A program made the position numbers and the translations under genes. Below the pieces are notes generated by a model. The model had not been told where the DNA came from and ran no database searches. It was given only the letters and a program-made list of their open reading frames with translations. Of a stretch of 64,000 nt of DNA, positions 23,919 through 31,501 are shown in pieces. This DNA is from Microbacterium saperdae (GTDB taxonomy: Bacteria; Actinomycetota; Actinomycetes; Actinomycetales; Microbacteriaceae). Position 1 is the first letter of the stretch. Each line of letters begins with the position of its first letter. Where the stretch lies: assembly GCF_006716345.1 (NCBI RefSeq), contig NZ_VFOX01000001.1, forward strand, positions 1,860,001 to 1,924,000, written 5' to 3'.

Positions 23919-24607
23919 CGGGTGGCTCCCGTCGGGGCGTTCTGGCGGTCGAAGAGGTCGATGAGGTCGGCTGCGCTGCGTCCCTCCAGCGTGGGCCAGA
24001 GCTCGTGCGCACCCACCTCCTCGAGCGAGACGATGTGGGGGACGCCGAGCGTGACGGCCCCGGAGGCGATCCCGGCGCGCAGACCCGTCGGCGAGTCCTC
24101 GATGACGATGGCCTCGGTGATGTCGATGTCGAGCAGAGCCGCGGCCTGGAGATACGGCTCGGGATGCGGTTTCGGGTTCTCGACGTCATCGCCGGCGACC
24201 ACGAGCTCGAACGCGTCGAAATCGATCAGCTCGACCACACCGAGAGCCATGCGACGCAGCGACATCGTCACCAGCGCGGTGGGGATGCCTGCCGCCTTGA
24301 GGTCGGAGAGGAGCTCCCTCGCGCCAGGACGGAACGGCACGCCCTGCGTGCGCAGCGCCTCCTGGACGGAGTCGGTCAGGAGCGAGATGATCGCGTCCGC
24401 CTCCATGTCGACACCGGCGTTCTGCAGGATGATCGCACTGTCGATCAGGCCGTTGCCGACCAGCTGGAGAGCGTCTTCATGACTCCAGGTGCCGCCGAAG
24501 GACTCGACCAGAGCGGTCTCCGCCGCCATCCAGTACGGTTCGGTGTCGACGAGTGTTCCATCCATGTCCCAAAGGACCGCGCGGGGCTGTCTGCTCACTG
24601 AACCCAT
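23915..24607 (-). CDS. HAD family hydrolase (phosphoglycolate phosphatase/beta-PGM type)
   Basis: A 230-residue HAD phosphatase. Motif I is LWDMDGTLVDTE with the nucleophile Asp and the second Asp, motif II is ALVTMS, motif III has the Lys of ENPKPHPEPYL and motif IV is VIEDSPTGLRAG. The cap lies between motifs I and II. Substrate is unknown; sugar phosphates are typical. The ATG at 24607 has no clear ribosome site; a GTG at 24598 is possible. It begins the long minus-strand chain that ends with lnt. PAC2 is divergent. Confidence 0.9.
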   Translation of the reverse strand: MGSVSRQPRAVLWDMDGTLVDTEPYWMAAETALVESFGGTWSHEDALQLVGNGLIDSAIILQNAGVDMEADAIISLLTDSVQEALRTQGVPFRPGARELLSDLKAAGIPTALVTMSLRRMALGVVELIDFDAFELVVAGDDVENPKPHPEPYLQAAALLDIDITEAIVIEDSPTGLRAGIASGAVTLGVPHIVSLEEVGAHELWPTLEGRSAADLIDLFDRQNAPTGATR

Positions 24608-24688
24608 GGTAGCCCGGGCCGCCGCCCACTTCGGGCTCACGCGGACTAGCCTGGAGGGATACGTCCCCGACCTCGGAGGGAGCCCGGG

Positions 24689-25537
24689 ATGGATGTTCTC
24701 GGTTCGCGCATCGTCATCGTCGCCTTCGACGGCTGGAACGATGCGGGGGAAGGCGCCAGCGGCGCTGTCGAGGCTCTGCGCGCGACGAGCGACTACGACC
24801 TCGTGCACTCGGTCGACCCCGAGCTCTACTTCGACTACCAGTACACGCGTCCGTCGAGCCAGATGGATGCGGAGGGACGCCGTCGGCTCAAGTGGCCGGA
24901 GGCGGGTCTCTGGCGTCCGCGCAACCCGGCCCCGGGGCCGGAGTTCTGGGTGCTCACCGGAGTCGAGCCCGCCCGGACCTGGCAAGCCTTCGCGGCGGAG
25001 TTCATCGACGTCGCCCTGCGCGACGACATCACCGGGGTCGTGACGCTCGGTGCCATGCTCTCCGATGTGCCGCACACGCGCCCGATCTCGATCTTCGCGT
25101 CGAGCCAGAACGAGCAGGTCCGCGACGCGCACGGCCTCGAGCGCTCGCTCTATGAGGGCCCCGTCGGCATTCTCAGCGTGTTCGAGCATTTCGCCGAGAA
25201 CGCGGGGATCCCGACCGCCAGCCTGTGGGCCAGCGTTCCGCACTACGTCGCCACGGCCACCCCGTCTCCGAAGGTCACCCTCGCTCTCCTCGACCGACTC
25301 GAGGAGCTGACGGGCGTCGATGTCCCCCGAGACGGACTGCGGACAGAGGCGGCCGCCTGGGAGGCCTCGATCGACGCCGCAGCGGCCGACGACGAGGACA
25401 TGGCCGAGTACATCCGGCAACTCGAGCGCACACGCGACACGTGGGACTCGCCCGAGGCATCCGGCGATGCGATCGCCCAGGCGTTCGAGCGCTACCTCCG
25501 CCGTCGCGACGACGGCCCCGGCGACCGCAAGCGCTGA
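24689..25537 (+). CDS. PAC2 family protein
   Basis: A 282-residue protein of the PAC2 (proteasome assembly chaperone 2-like) family common in actinobacteria. The N-terminus (SRIVIVAFDGWNDAGEGASG) and LTGVEPARTWQAF are recognisable. The fold resembles purine nucleoside phosphorylases, with an acidic helical tail (DEDMAEYIRQLER). Its exact role is not established, and no proteasome is visible here. ATG at 24689 with GGAGGG upstream. Followed by a short hairpin and the convergent uppP. Confidence 0.88.
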   Translation: MDVLGSRIVIVAFDGWNDAGEGASGAVEALRATSDYDLVHSVDPELYFDYQYTRPSSQMDAEGRRRLKWPEAGLWRPRNPAPGPEFWVLTGVEPARTWQAFAAEFIDVALRDDITGVVTLGAMLSDVPHTRPISIFASSQNEQVRDAHGLERSLYEGPVGILSVFEHFAENAGIPTASLWASVPHYVATATPSPKVTLALLDRLEELTGVDVPRDGLRTEAAAWEASIDAAAADDEDMAEYIRQLERTRDTWDSPEASGDAIAQAFERYLRRRDDGPGDRKR

Positions 25538-25538
25538 G

Positions 25539-25553
25539 AGCGCGCTGCGCGCT
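25539..25553. terminator. Short GC hairpin between PAC2 and uppP
   Basis: AGCGCG (25539-25544) pairs with CGCGCT (25548-25553) around CTG. The 21-base gap between the two convergent stops suits a weak bidirectional terminator. No T-run. Confidence 0.3.
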
Positions 25554-25558
25554 TGCCG

Positions 25559-26383
25559 TCAGGCGGCGATGACACCGGTCCCGAGCAGGATCAGCAGCGT
25601 CGTGCCGAGCAGGATCCGATAGATCACGAACGGCAGGAAGCTGCGCTTCGAGATCCAGTTCATGAAGAACGCGATGACGCCCAACGCGACCACGAAGGCG
25701 ATACCCGTCGCCGCCAGCGTGTCGCCGAACGAGAAGAACGACGGCTCTCCCCAGCTCTTGTAGACCTGGTAGAAGCCACTGCCGAACACGGCCGGGATCG
25801 CGAGCAGGAAGGCGTATCGCGCCGCCGCCGCCCTCTCATAGCCGAGGAAGAGTCCCATGGTGATCGTGCCGCCCGAGCGCGAGACGCCGGGGATCAGGGC
25901 CAGCGCCTGGGCGAAGCCGTATGCGATGCCATCCGGGTACGTGAGGTCCTTCAGGCTGCGGCGCTTCGCACCCACGTGGTCGGCGATTCCGAGCAGGATG
26001 CCGAACACGATGAGCATGACCGCAACGATCCACAGCGACCGCAGCACGCTCTCGATCTGATCCTGGAACAGCAGTCCGAGCAGGACGATCGGGATGCTGC
26101 CGATGATGATGAGCCAGCCCATACGGGCATCCGGGTCGTCGCGGGGCACGCGGCCGACGAGCGAGCGGAACCACTGGCCGATGATGCGCACGATGTCGCG
26201 CCAGAAGAACACGACGACGGCGGCCTCCGTGCCGATCTGCGTGATGGCCGTGAACGCGGCCCCCGGATCCTCGCCGGACGGCAGGAAGGTGCCGAGGATG
26301 CGCAGGTGGGCGCTGGAGGAGATCGGAAGGAACTCGGTGAGCCCCTGGACGATGCCGAGGATGAGCGCTTCAAACAGGTGCAT
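25559..26383 (-). CDS. uppP: Undecaprenyl-diphosphate phosphatase UppP
   Basis: A 274-residue membrane enzyme that recycles undecaprenyl diphosphate to the phosphate, the lipid carrier for cell wall units. It has about eight helices. [16 protein letters not shown] near the N-terminus supplies the catalytic Glu and the Ser cluster, and [19 protein letters not shown] near the middle supplies the Arg and a second half-site, as in the inverted repeat fold of BacA/UppP. Ends just before the PAC2 stop. ATG at 26383. Confidence 0.95.
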   Translation of the reverse strand: MHLFEALILGIVQGLTEFLPISSSAHLRILGTFLPSGEDPGAAFTAITQIGTEAAVVVFFWRDIVRIIGQWFRSLVGRVPRDDPDARMGWLIIIGSIPIVLLGLLFQDQIESVLRSLWIVAVMLIVFGILLGIADHVGAKRRSLKDLTYPDGIAYGFAQALALIPGVSRSGGTITMGLFLGYERAAAARYAFLLAIPAVFGSGFYQVYKSWGEPSFFSFGDTLAATGIAFVVALGVIAFFMNWISKRSFLPFVIYRILLGTTLLILLGTGVIAA

Positions 26384-26434
26384 GGAGGTGGTGCCTTCTG
26401 AGTCGAGGTCGGCGCGGGAGCGGTCTTACGTCGC

Positions 26435-27730
26435 TCAGAACGAGCGCAGCAGATCGGTCAGCACCCGCTGGCCGAAGACAAGCGATTCTACGGGTACACG
26501 CTCGTCGACACCGTGGAACATGCCCGTGAAGTCCAGGTCGGCGGGAAGCTTCAGCGGGGCGAAACCGTATCCGGTGATGCCGAGAGCCGCGAGAGCCTTG
26601 TTGTCGGTGCCCGCGCCCAGCAGGTACGGGATCACCGGAACTCCGGGGTCATGACGCCCGATGCTCGCGACCATCGCGTCGACGAGATCGCCCTCGAACG
26701 GGGTCTCCATGCCGATGTCGCGAACGACCGTCTCGATGACGATGTCGTCACCGACGATGCGCTGCAGCTCCGCGAGCACGTCATCCTCGGTGCCGGGGAT
26801 CACGCGCACATCGATCAATGCCTCGGCGCGCTCGGGGATCACGTTGTGCTTGTACCCCGCGGTCAGGGCCGTCGGGTTGGCCGTCGTGCGGAACGAGGAG
26901 CGCAGGAAAGCCTCAGCAGGGCCCGCCGCGGCGGCGAGGGCATCCGGATCGTCCACGCTGCGTCCGGTGAGGGCGCTGAGCCCGTCGAGGAGGGCCGTGG
27001 TCGTCGGCGTGAGGCGGATCGGCCATCGCGTGCGCCCGATCGCCGTCACGGCCTCGGCCAGTCGTGTCACCGCGTTCTCCTCGTGCAGGCGGCTGCCGTG
27101 CCCCGCTCGTCCCTTGGCGACCAGGCGGATCCAGATCAAGGCCTTCTCGCCGACCTGCAGCAGGTATGCGCGTCGGTCGTCCACGGTGATCGAGTAGCCG
27201 CCCACCTCGCTGATCGCCGCGGCAGCGCCTTCGAACCACTCCGGGCGATCCTTGACCACGAGCGCCGAGCCCTCGACCCCGCCGTTCTCCTCATCCGCGA
27301 AGAAGGCGAGGATCAGATCGCGCTCAGGCTGATCGCCTGCGCGAAGGATCTCGGCGACCGCGGTGAGGATCATGGCGTTCATGTTCTTCATGTCGACGGC
27401 CCCACGCCCCCAGAGCATGCCGTCTCGCACGAGACCGGCGAAAGGGTCGACGCTCCAGTCCTCCGCCATCGCAGGGACGACGTCGAGATGGCCGTGCACC
27501 ACCAGCGCCGGCTTCGAGCGGTCGCGACCTGCGACCCGCGCCATGACGTTCGTCCGACGCGGGATCGGTTCGTAGTACTCGACCTCGAGACCCAGCTCCT
27601 CCAGGTAGGCCCCGACATACTGTGCGGCCTCGCGCTCACCCTTGGCGTTGCCTCCGCCGAAGTTGGAAGTGTCGAAGCGGATCAGGTCGCTCGCGATGCG
27701 GACGACCTCCGGAAGAGACGGATCGGTCAT
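26435..27730 (-). CDS. M20/M25/M40 family zinc metallopeptidase (DapE/ArgE-like)
   Basis: A 431-residue di-zinc hydrolase. The metal-binding residues are His in LVVHGHLDVVP, Asp in GRGAVDMKNM, the Glu-Glu pair in FFADEENGG and the C-terminal His in TGMFHGVDERV. The dimerisation domain occurs between about residues 190 and 310. The family splits peptides or N-acyl amino acids; the substrate here is unknown and a dipeptidase or aminoacylase is most likely. It starts at 27730 and is divergent from tRNA-Leu. Confidence 0.9.
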   Translation of the reverse strand: MTDPSLPEVVRIASDLIRFDTSNFGGGNAKGEREAAQYVGAYLEELGLEVEYYEPIPRRTNVMARVAGRDRSKPALVVHGHLDVVPAMAEDWSVDPFAGLVRDGMLWGRGAVDMKNMNAMILTAVAEILRAGDQPERDLILAFFADEENGGVEGSALVVKDRPEWFEGAAAAISEVGGYSITVDDRRAYLLQVGEKALIWIRLVAKGRAGHGSRLHEENAVTRLAEAVTAIGRTRWPIRLTPTTTALLDGLSALTGRSVDDPDALAAAAGPAEAFLRSSFRTTANPTALTAGYKHNVIPERAEALIDVRVIPGTEDDVLAELQRIVGDDIVIETVVRDIGMETPFEGDLVDAMVASIGRHDPGVPVIPYLLGAGTDNKALAALGITGYGFAPLKLPADLDFTGMFHGVDERVPVESLVFGQRVLTDLLRSF

Positions 27731-27841
27731 GGCTCCAGGCTATCGAAAGCCCGCGCCACGCCCGGGCGTATGGCTCGGTTCGAGAGGCCGCTGTGGACGT
27801 GGTAATGTCATTCTTCGGTCGGCAACGATCATCCAACACCT

Positions 27842-27924
27842 GCGCGGGTGGCGGAATGGTAGACGCGCTACGTTGAGGTCGTAGTGCCCGTAAGGGCGTG
27901 GGGGTTCAAGTCCCCCTCCGCGCA
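27842..27924 (+). tRNA. tRNA-Leu (anticodon GAG)
   Basis: The 83-base gene folds as a class II tRNA. Acceptor GCGCGGG pairs with TCCGCGC, the anticodon stem CTACG/CGTAG encloses loop TTGAGGT with GAG, the long variable arm is TGCCCGTAAGGGCG and the T arm is GGGGG TTCAAGT CCCCC. Discriminator is A at 27924; the CCA end is not encoded. It reads CUC and CUU. A hairpin terminator follows at 27930. Confidence 0.95.
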
Positions 27925-27929
27925 CAGAG

Positions 27930-27959
27930 GAAGAAGGCTCCCGAGAGGGGGCCTTCTTC
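27930..27959 (+). terminator. Hairpin terminator of tRNA-Leu
   Basis: GAAGAAGGC at 27930-27938 pairs perfectly with GCCTTCTTC at 27951-27959 around a 12-base loop and ends in a T-rich right arm, 6 bases after the tRNA end. The convergent GT2 gene stop lies just beyond. Confidence 0.65.
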
Positions 27960-27962
27960 TGG

Positions 27963-28991
27963 TTAACGCCCGACACGGTCAGCGCTCCGGGCGACGAACA
28001 CGTATCCGCGCTGCACCAGGAATCCGCAGGCATACACGGCGGTGTCGGCGAGCAGCTTGGCCCACAGCACGGGCACGCCCCACGCGATGAAGAGCGCCAT
28101 CGACGCGTAGCCGCCCGCCAGCAGCGCGAGCGCCAGAGCAGCGTAGCGCCACACCTGCCGTCGGATGTCCCCTTGCGGTCCACCACGGAACACGAACGAG
28201 CGATTGAGCGTGAAGTTCACCGTGGCACTCAGCAGACGCGCACCGATTGCGGAGAGCAGCAGGTTTCCGATGAGGGCGTACAGCAGCTGGACGGCCGCGA
28301 TATCGAGCACGAACGACCCGAACGACACCAGGACGTAGCGCAGCATCGGCCGGAGCACGTCGAGGGAGTCGCGCAGCGGCCGGAAGTGCGAAGAGGCGTT
28401 GTCGTCGAGATAGACGGTCGCGATCGGCACCTCTCGGATCGGGATCCCTCTTCGGGTGAACTCGAGCAGCACCTTCATCTCCCAGGCGAAGCGCTCCCCC
28501 GCGACCGCGACGACATCGGCGATGAGAACCGAGGGAATGCCGCGGAGCCCTGTCTGCGTGTCGTGCACGTCGCCCCCGCTCAACCGGAACAGCCCCCTCG
28601 ACACCGCGTTCCCGAACCGGCTGCGCACCGGCACCGTTCCGCGGAACGATCGTCCCCCGAGCACGAGGGCCTCGCCGCCGACGGTGGCTGCGGCGACCGC
28701 GAGGATGTCGGACGGCCGATGCTGCCCGTCACTGTCGGCCGTCACCACGTCTTCGCCGGGCCAACGTTCTGCGATGAAGGTGAGGCCTCGCCGGAGTGCT
28801 CGCGCCTTACCCTGGTTCCGCGGCTGATGCAGCACGGTGGCGCCCCTGCGCGCGGCGTCGTCGAAGTGCGGCGAATACGCGGCTCCGCTGCCGTCGTCCA
28901 CGACCACGGTCTGGACGCCCTCCGCGTCGAGCGCATCGAGCAACTCGCACATCCGCTCGTCCGGCTCGTAGGCCGGGATCAGGACGATCAC
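27963..28991 (-). CDS. Glycosyltransferase family 2 fused to a GtrA-type membrane domain
   Basis: A 342-residue fusion. The N-terminal GT-A domain (about 1-215) has IPAYEPDERM, VVVDDGSG and the ADSDGQHRP metal motif of polyprenyl-phosphate sugar transferases (DPM1/GtrB type). Four helices of the GtrA family follow (about 220-340, with LSATVNFTLNRSFVFRG and a basic end), a flippase-like domain. Such proteins make and flip a lipid-linked sugar for cell wall polymers. Its GTG at 28991 overlaps the stop of the upstream gene (GTGA), so the two work together or at least are made together. Ends at the tRNA-Leu terminator. Confidence 0.9.
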   Translation of the reverse strand: MIVLIPAYEPDERMCELLDALDAEGVQTVVVDDGSGAAYSPHFDDAARRGATVLHQPRNQGKARALRRGLTFIAERWPGEDVVTADSDGQHRPSDILAVAAATVGGEALVLGGRSFRGTVPVRSRFGNAVSRGLFRLSGGDVHDTQTGLRGIPSVLIADVVAVAGERFAWEMKVLLEFTRRGIPIREVPIATVYLDDNASSHFRPLRDSLDVLRPMLRYVLVSFGSFVLDIAAVQLLYALIGNLLLSAIGARLLSATVNFTLNRSFVFRGGPQGDIRRQVWRYAALALALLAGGYASMALFIAWGVPVLWAKLLADTAVYACGFLVQRGYVFVARSADRVGR

Positions 28992-29959
28992 TGACCACTC
29001 CCCGCGATGTACAGGATGTCGCTGGTGGCGCGCTCCTGGTCCTTTCCGAGAGGGCTGTTGACGAGTTCACCGTCGAAGTACATCGTCGACGATCCGCCGC
29101 CGTCGAGGTTGTACGCGGTCTCCGCTCCGAGCGAGATCATGATGTCGGCGAGCTCGGTCATCGTGACGCCACGGCTGTAGCCGGCGCTTCGCCCATCGAC
29201 GACGACGAAGACGAGGTGGTTCTCGTCGATCACTCCGACAGCCGTCCGCGGTTGCTCGCCCTGGATCGAGTGGTTGCCGAAGTTGGTGTCGACTTCGATC
29301 TCCTCGATCCCGTCGACCACGATGCTGTCCTCGACGAGCGCGGGACCGAAGGACAGCGTGTTCCACACGCCGTCTGCCACGAGCGAGGCTGCCGTCGTGG
29401 CGGTCTCGTCATACAGCTCGACGTGCCCGTCCTGGTAGAACGCCAGCCCCTCGCGCGCACCTGCGTCCCGGTAGGCCACACCGTTGCGGATGACGATGCC
29501 CGTGTCGCGGAAGCCGTAGTAGTCGCCATTGATCGCGAACACCGCGTCGTTCGCGGCCGCGATCGCACTCGTCGTCTCGGTGATGTTGGTGCCGAACGCA
29601 TCGCCGGCGAAGGCGGACCGCAGGGCTGTGGCATCGGTCAGGGTGACATCGGCGACGTAGTACGTGACGGTGTCATCGCCGGATCCGGTCGAGACCGTGG
29701 AGATGCTGATGTCGGCCTGATCGGAGTCGTACGAGGTATCCGTCACCGTCGCATGCGTCGTCTCGGTGACCGCATCGTCGGTGTTCGAGTTCGCGGCCTC
29801 GTACGCCGAGACGTCGGTGATGCTCACATGCTCGATGAGGAAGCGATCTGCAGCCCATGCGGCTCCCCCGCCGGCGGTGAGGGCGAGCACGAGCCCGCCC
29901 GCGAGCAGGATTCGGCGGCGCCGTCGTGTCGGTCTGGGGGTCTGCTGTCGAGTGTCCAT
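28988..29959 (-). CDS. Secreted phosphodiester glycosidase family protein (NAGPA domain)
   Basis: A 323-residue protein with a very basic N-terminus and one hydrophobic segment (ILLAGGLVLALTAGGGAAWA), so it is anchored or secreted. The domain from about 95 to 315 belongs to the NAGPA/phosphodiester glycosidase family, as seen in AINGDYYGFRDTGIVIRNG, RTAVGVIDENHLVFVVVDGR and the closing AYNLDGGGSSTMYFDGE. Relatives remove or remodel sugar phosphodiesters. It is coupled to the GT2-GtrA gene by GTGA, so it probably acts on the same wall glycopolymer outside the membrane. Divergent from the DUF4956-VTC operon. Confidence 0.88.
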   Translation of the reverse strand: MDTRQQTPRPTRRRRRILLAGGLVLALTAGGGAAWAADRFLIEHVSITDVSAYEAANSNTDDAVTETTHATVTDTSYDSDQADISISTVSTGSGDDTVTYYVADVTLTDATALRSAFAGDAFGTNITETTSAIAAANDAVFAINGDYYGFRDTGIVIRNGVAYRDAGAREGLAFYQDGHVELYDETATTAASLVADGVWNTLSFGPALVEDSIVVDGIEEIEVDTNFGNHSIQGEQPRTAVGVIDENHLVFVVVDGRSAGYSRGVTMTELADIMISLGAETAYNLDGGGSSTMYFDGELVNSPLGKDQERATSDILYIAGSGQ

Positions 29960-30033
29960 CCCCCACAGGTACGGTCGCCGGCTATTCGAGTGCTATCCGT
30001 TCGCCGTGGGTCATCAAGGTGCCTGTTCGGGGA

Positions 30034-30083
30034 TTCCTATGGGGGACGACATTCCTCAATACGGCATAGACAGCACATAGGAA
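30034..30083. repeat. Long-spaced inverted repeat in the divergent intergenic region
   Basis: TTCCTATG at 30034-30041 is complementary to CATAGGAA at 30076-30083, 34 bases apart. The right arm overlaps the second CATAG box. This could be a looping or dimer-binding site between the divergent NAGPA and DUF4956 operons. Confidence 0.4.
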
Positions 30084-30091
30084 GCGCATAG
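30065..30091 (+). promoter_or_regulatory. Three CATAG boxes at exactly 11-bp spacing (OmpR/PhoB-type repeat)
   Basis: CATAG occurs at 30065-30069, 30076-30080 and 30087-30091. Spacing of 11 bp puts all copies on the same helix face, as in direct repeats bound by OmpR/PhoB-family response regulators such as the Pho box. It lies 51 bases before the GTG start of the DUF4956 gene. The sequence differs from the published actinobacterial Pho box, so the binding factor is unknown. Confidence 0.5.
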
Positions 30092-30141
30092 GCCTGTGCG
30101 TCCAAATGGGAGAACCTCCACCCCGACCGAAGGATTCTCCC

Positions 30142-30726
30142 GTGTACACGCTCGTCATGATCGCCGCCGACCTCGTCGCCATCACGATCCTCGCCCTTGG
30201 CATCTACTACCTGCGTCACCGACGCCGGGACCTCGTCGTCGCATTCGTCGGGGTGAACGTCGGCGTGCTCGCTGTCGCCGTCGTGCTTGCGGGCACCTCG
30301 GTCGCCCTCGGGCTCGGTCTCGGACTGTTCGGAGTGCTGTCGATCATCCGGCTGCGCTCATCGGAGATCTCGCAACGGGAGGTCGCGTACTACTTCGCCT
30401 CACTCGCGCTCGGACTCATCGCAGGTCTGAGCAGCACCCTCTCCCCCGTCTCACTCGGACTGATGGCCCTGATCATCGTCGCGATGTTCATCGCGGACCA
30501 TCCGCGTCTCCTGTCCCGTTCCCGCCAGTTGACGATGACCTTGGACCGAGCCATCGGAGACGAATCCGAACTCGTCGCGCAGCTCGAGCGGGTACTCGGC
30601 GGCACGGTCACGCAGGTGTCGATCCTTCAGCTCGACTTCGTGAACGACACGACGCAGGTCGACGTGCGCTACCGCATCGGAGCGCCGGCCGAAGTCAGCT
30701 CCGCACTGGCAGGAGCACGACGATGA
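30142..30726 (+). CDS. DUF4956 membrane protein of a VTC operon
   Basis: A 194-residue protein with four or five hydrophobic segments in the first 130 residues. The signature region FGVLSIIRLRSSEISQREVAYYF identifies the DUF4956 family. A cytoplasmic C-terminal domain follows (about 130-194, ending VDVRYRIGAPAEVS). DUF4956 genes occur next to VTC-domain genes in many bacteria, and here the two overlap as ATGA. The GTG at 30142 is favoured by AAGGA 7 bases upstream. Function is not established; a membrane platform for polyphosphate metabolism is an inference. Confidence 0.85.
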   Translation: MYTLVMIAADLVAITILALGIYYLRHRRRDLVVAFVGVNVGVLAVAVVLAGTSVALGLGLGLFGVLSIIRLRSSEISQREVAYYFASLALGLIAGLSSTLSPVSLGLMALIIVAMFIADHPRLLSRSRQLTMTLDRAIGDESELVAQLERVLGGTVTQVSILQLDFVNDTTQVDVRYRIGAPAEVSSALAGARR

Positions 30727-31484
30727 TGGCCGGACTCGACCCCGTCGGCCTCGAGGAGCTCGTGGCCGAGGCAGCCCTACAGACCCGTGTCGACCGCAAG
30801 TACGCGATGACCGTCGATGAGGCGGCCACCGTCCTCGCCGCGCTGCCCGCGCGGACCCGAGTTCTCACGATGGAGGGTCGCCGCTCCTTCGCCTACGAGT
30901 CGTACTACTTCGACACCGCCGATCTCCTCAGCTTCCGCATGGCGGCGCTCGGACGGCGCCGCAGGTTCAAGCTCCGTACCCGCAGTTACGTCGACACCGA
31001 GGACGCCTTCCTCGAGCTCAAGACGCGTGGGGCCCGCAGCGCGACGGTGAAGGAGCGGATCGGCTACCAGTTCGCCGCACGGGACGAACTGACCGAGGAA
31101 GGCAGGGAGTACGCGGCGCTCGGCCTCGACGCCCTCGGCATCCACGACCTCGACACCGCCGAGCTCCTGCCCACCCTCGCCACGCGCTACCACCGTACGA
31201 CTCTGCTCGCCCCGACCGGCGGAGGTCGCGCGACGATCGACGCGTCGCTCTCATGGGAACTCGCCGACGGCCGGCAGCTCCGGGTTCCCGGGCTGGTGAT
31301 CATCGAGACCAAGTCCGGTCTGCGCACCGGGGACATGGACCGACTGCTCTGGCGTCACGGCATCCGCCCTTCGACCATCAGCAAGTACGGCACGGGGCTC
31401 GCCGCCCTGCGCCCCGACCTTCCCTCGAACAAGTGGGCGCGCGTGCTGCGCCGACGCTTCCACCCCACGGCGACCGCCGCCTGA
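30723..31484 (+). CDS. Polyphosphate polymerase (VTC) domain-containing protein
   Basis: A 253-residue soluble protein with the VTC catalytic domain of the triphosphate tunnel metalloenzyme group. The N-terminus has TRVDRKYAMT, with the Arg and Lys that bind phosphate. Then come YESYYFDTADLLSFRM, RRRRFKLRTRSYVDTEDAFLELKTR and a C-terminal IIETKS and RPSTISKYGTGL. In yeast Vtc4 this domain makes polyphosphate from ATP. No SPX domain is present, so the input signal would come from a partner. Its ATG overlaps the DUF4956 stop, which binds the two in one unit. Followed 17 bases later by the beta-helix lipoprotein. Confidence 0.9.
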   Translation: MMAGLDPVGLEELVAEAALQTRVDRKYAMTVDEAATVLAALPARTRVLTMEGRRSFAYESYYFDTADLLSFRMAALGRRRRFKLRTRSYVDTEDAFLELKTRGARSATVKERIGYQFAARDELTEEGREYAALGLDALGIHDLDTAELLPTLATRYHRTTLLAPTGGGRATIDASLSWELADGRQLRVPGLVIIETKSGLRTGDMDRLLWRHGIRPSTISKYGTGLAALRPDLPSNKWARVLRRRFHPTATAA

Positions 31485-31501
31485 TCGAAAGAGAGACTCT
31501 C

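Noticed and set aside
30065-30091. A canonical actinobacterial Pho box
   Set aside because: The 11-bp spacing fits but the CATAG core does not match the published PhoP consensus, so only the class of regulator is proposed.
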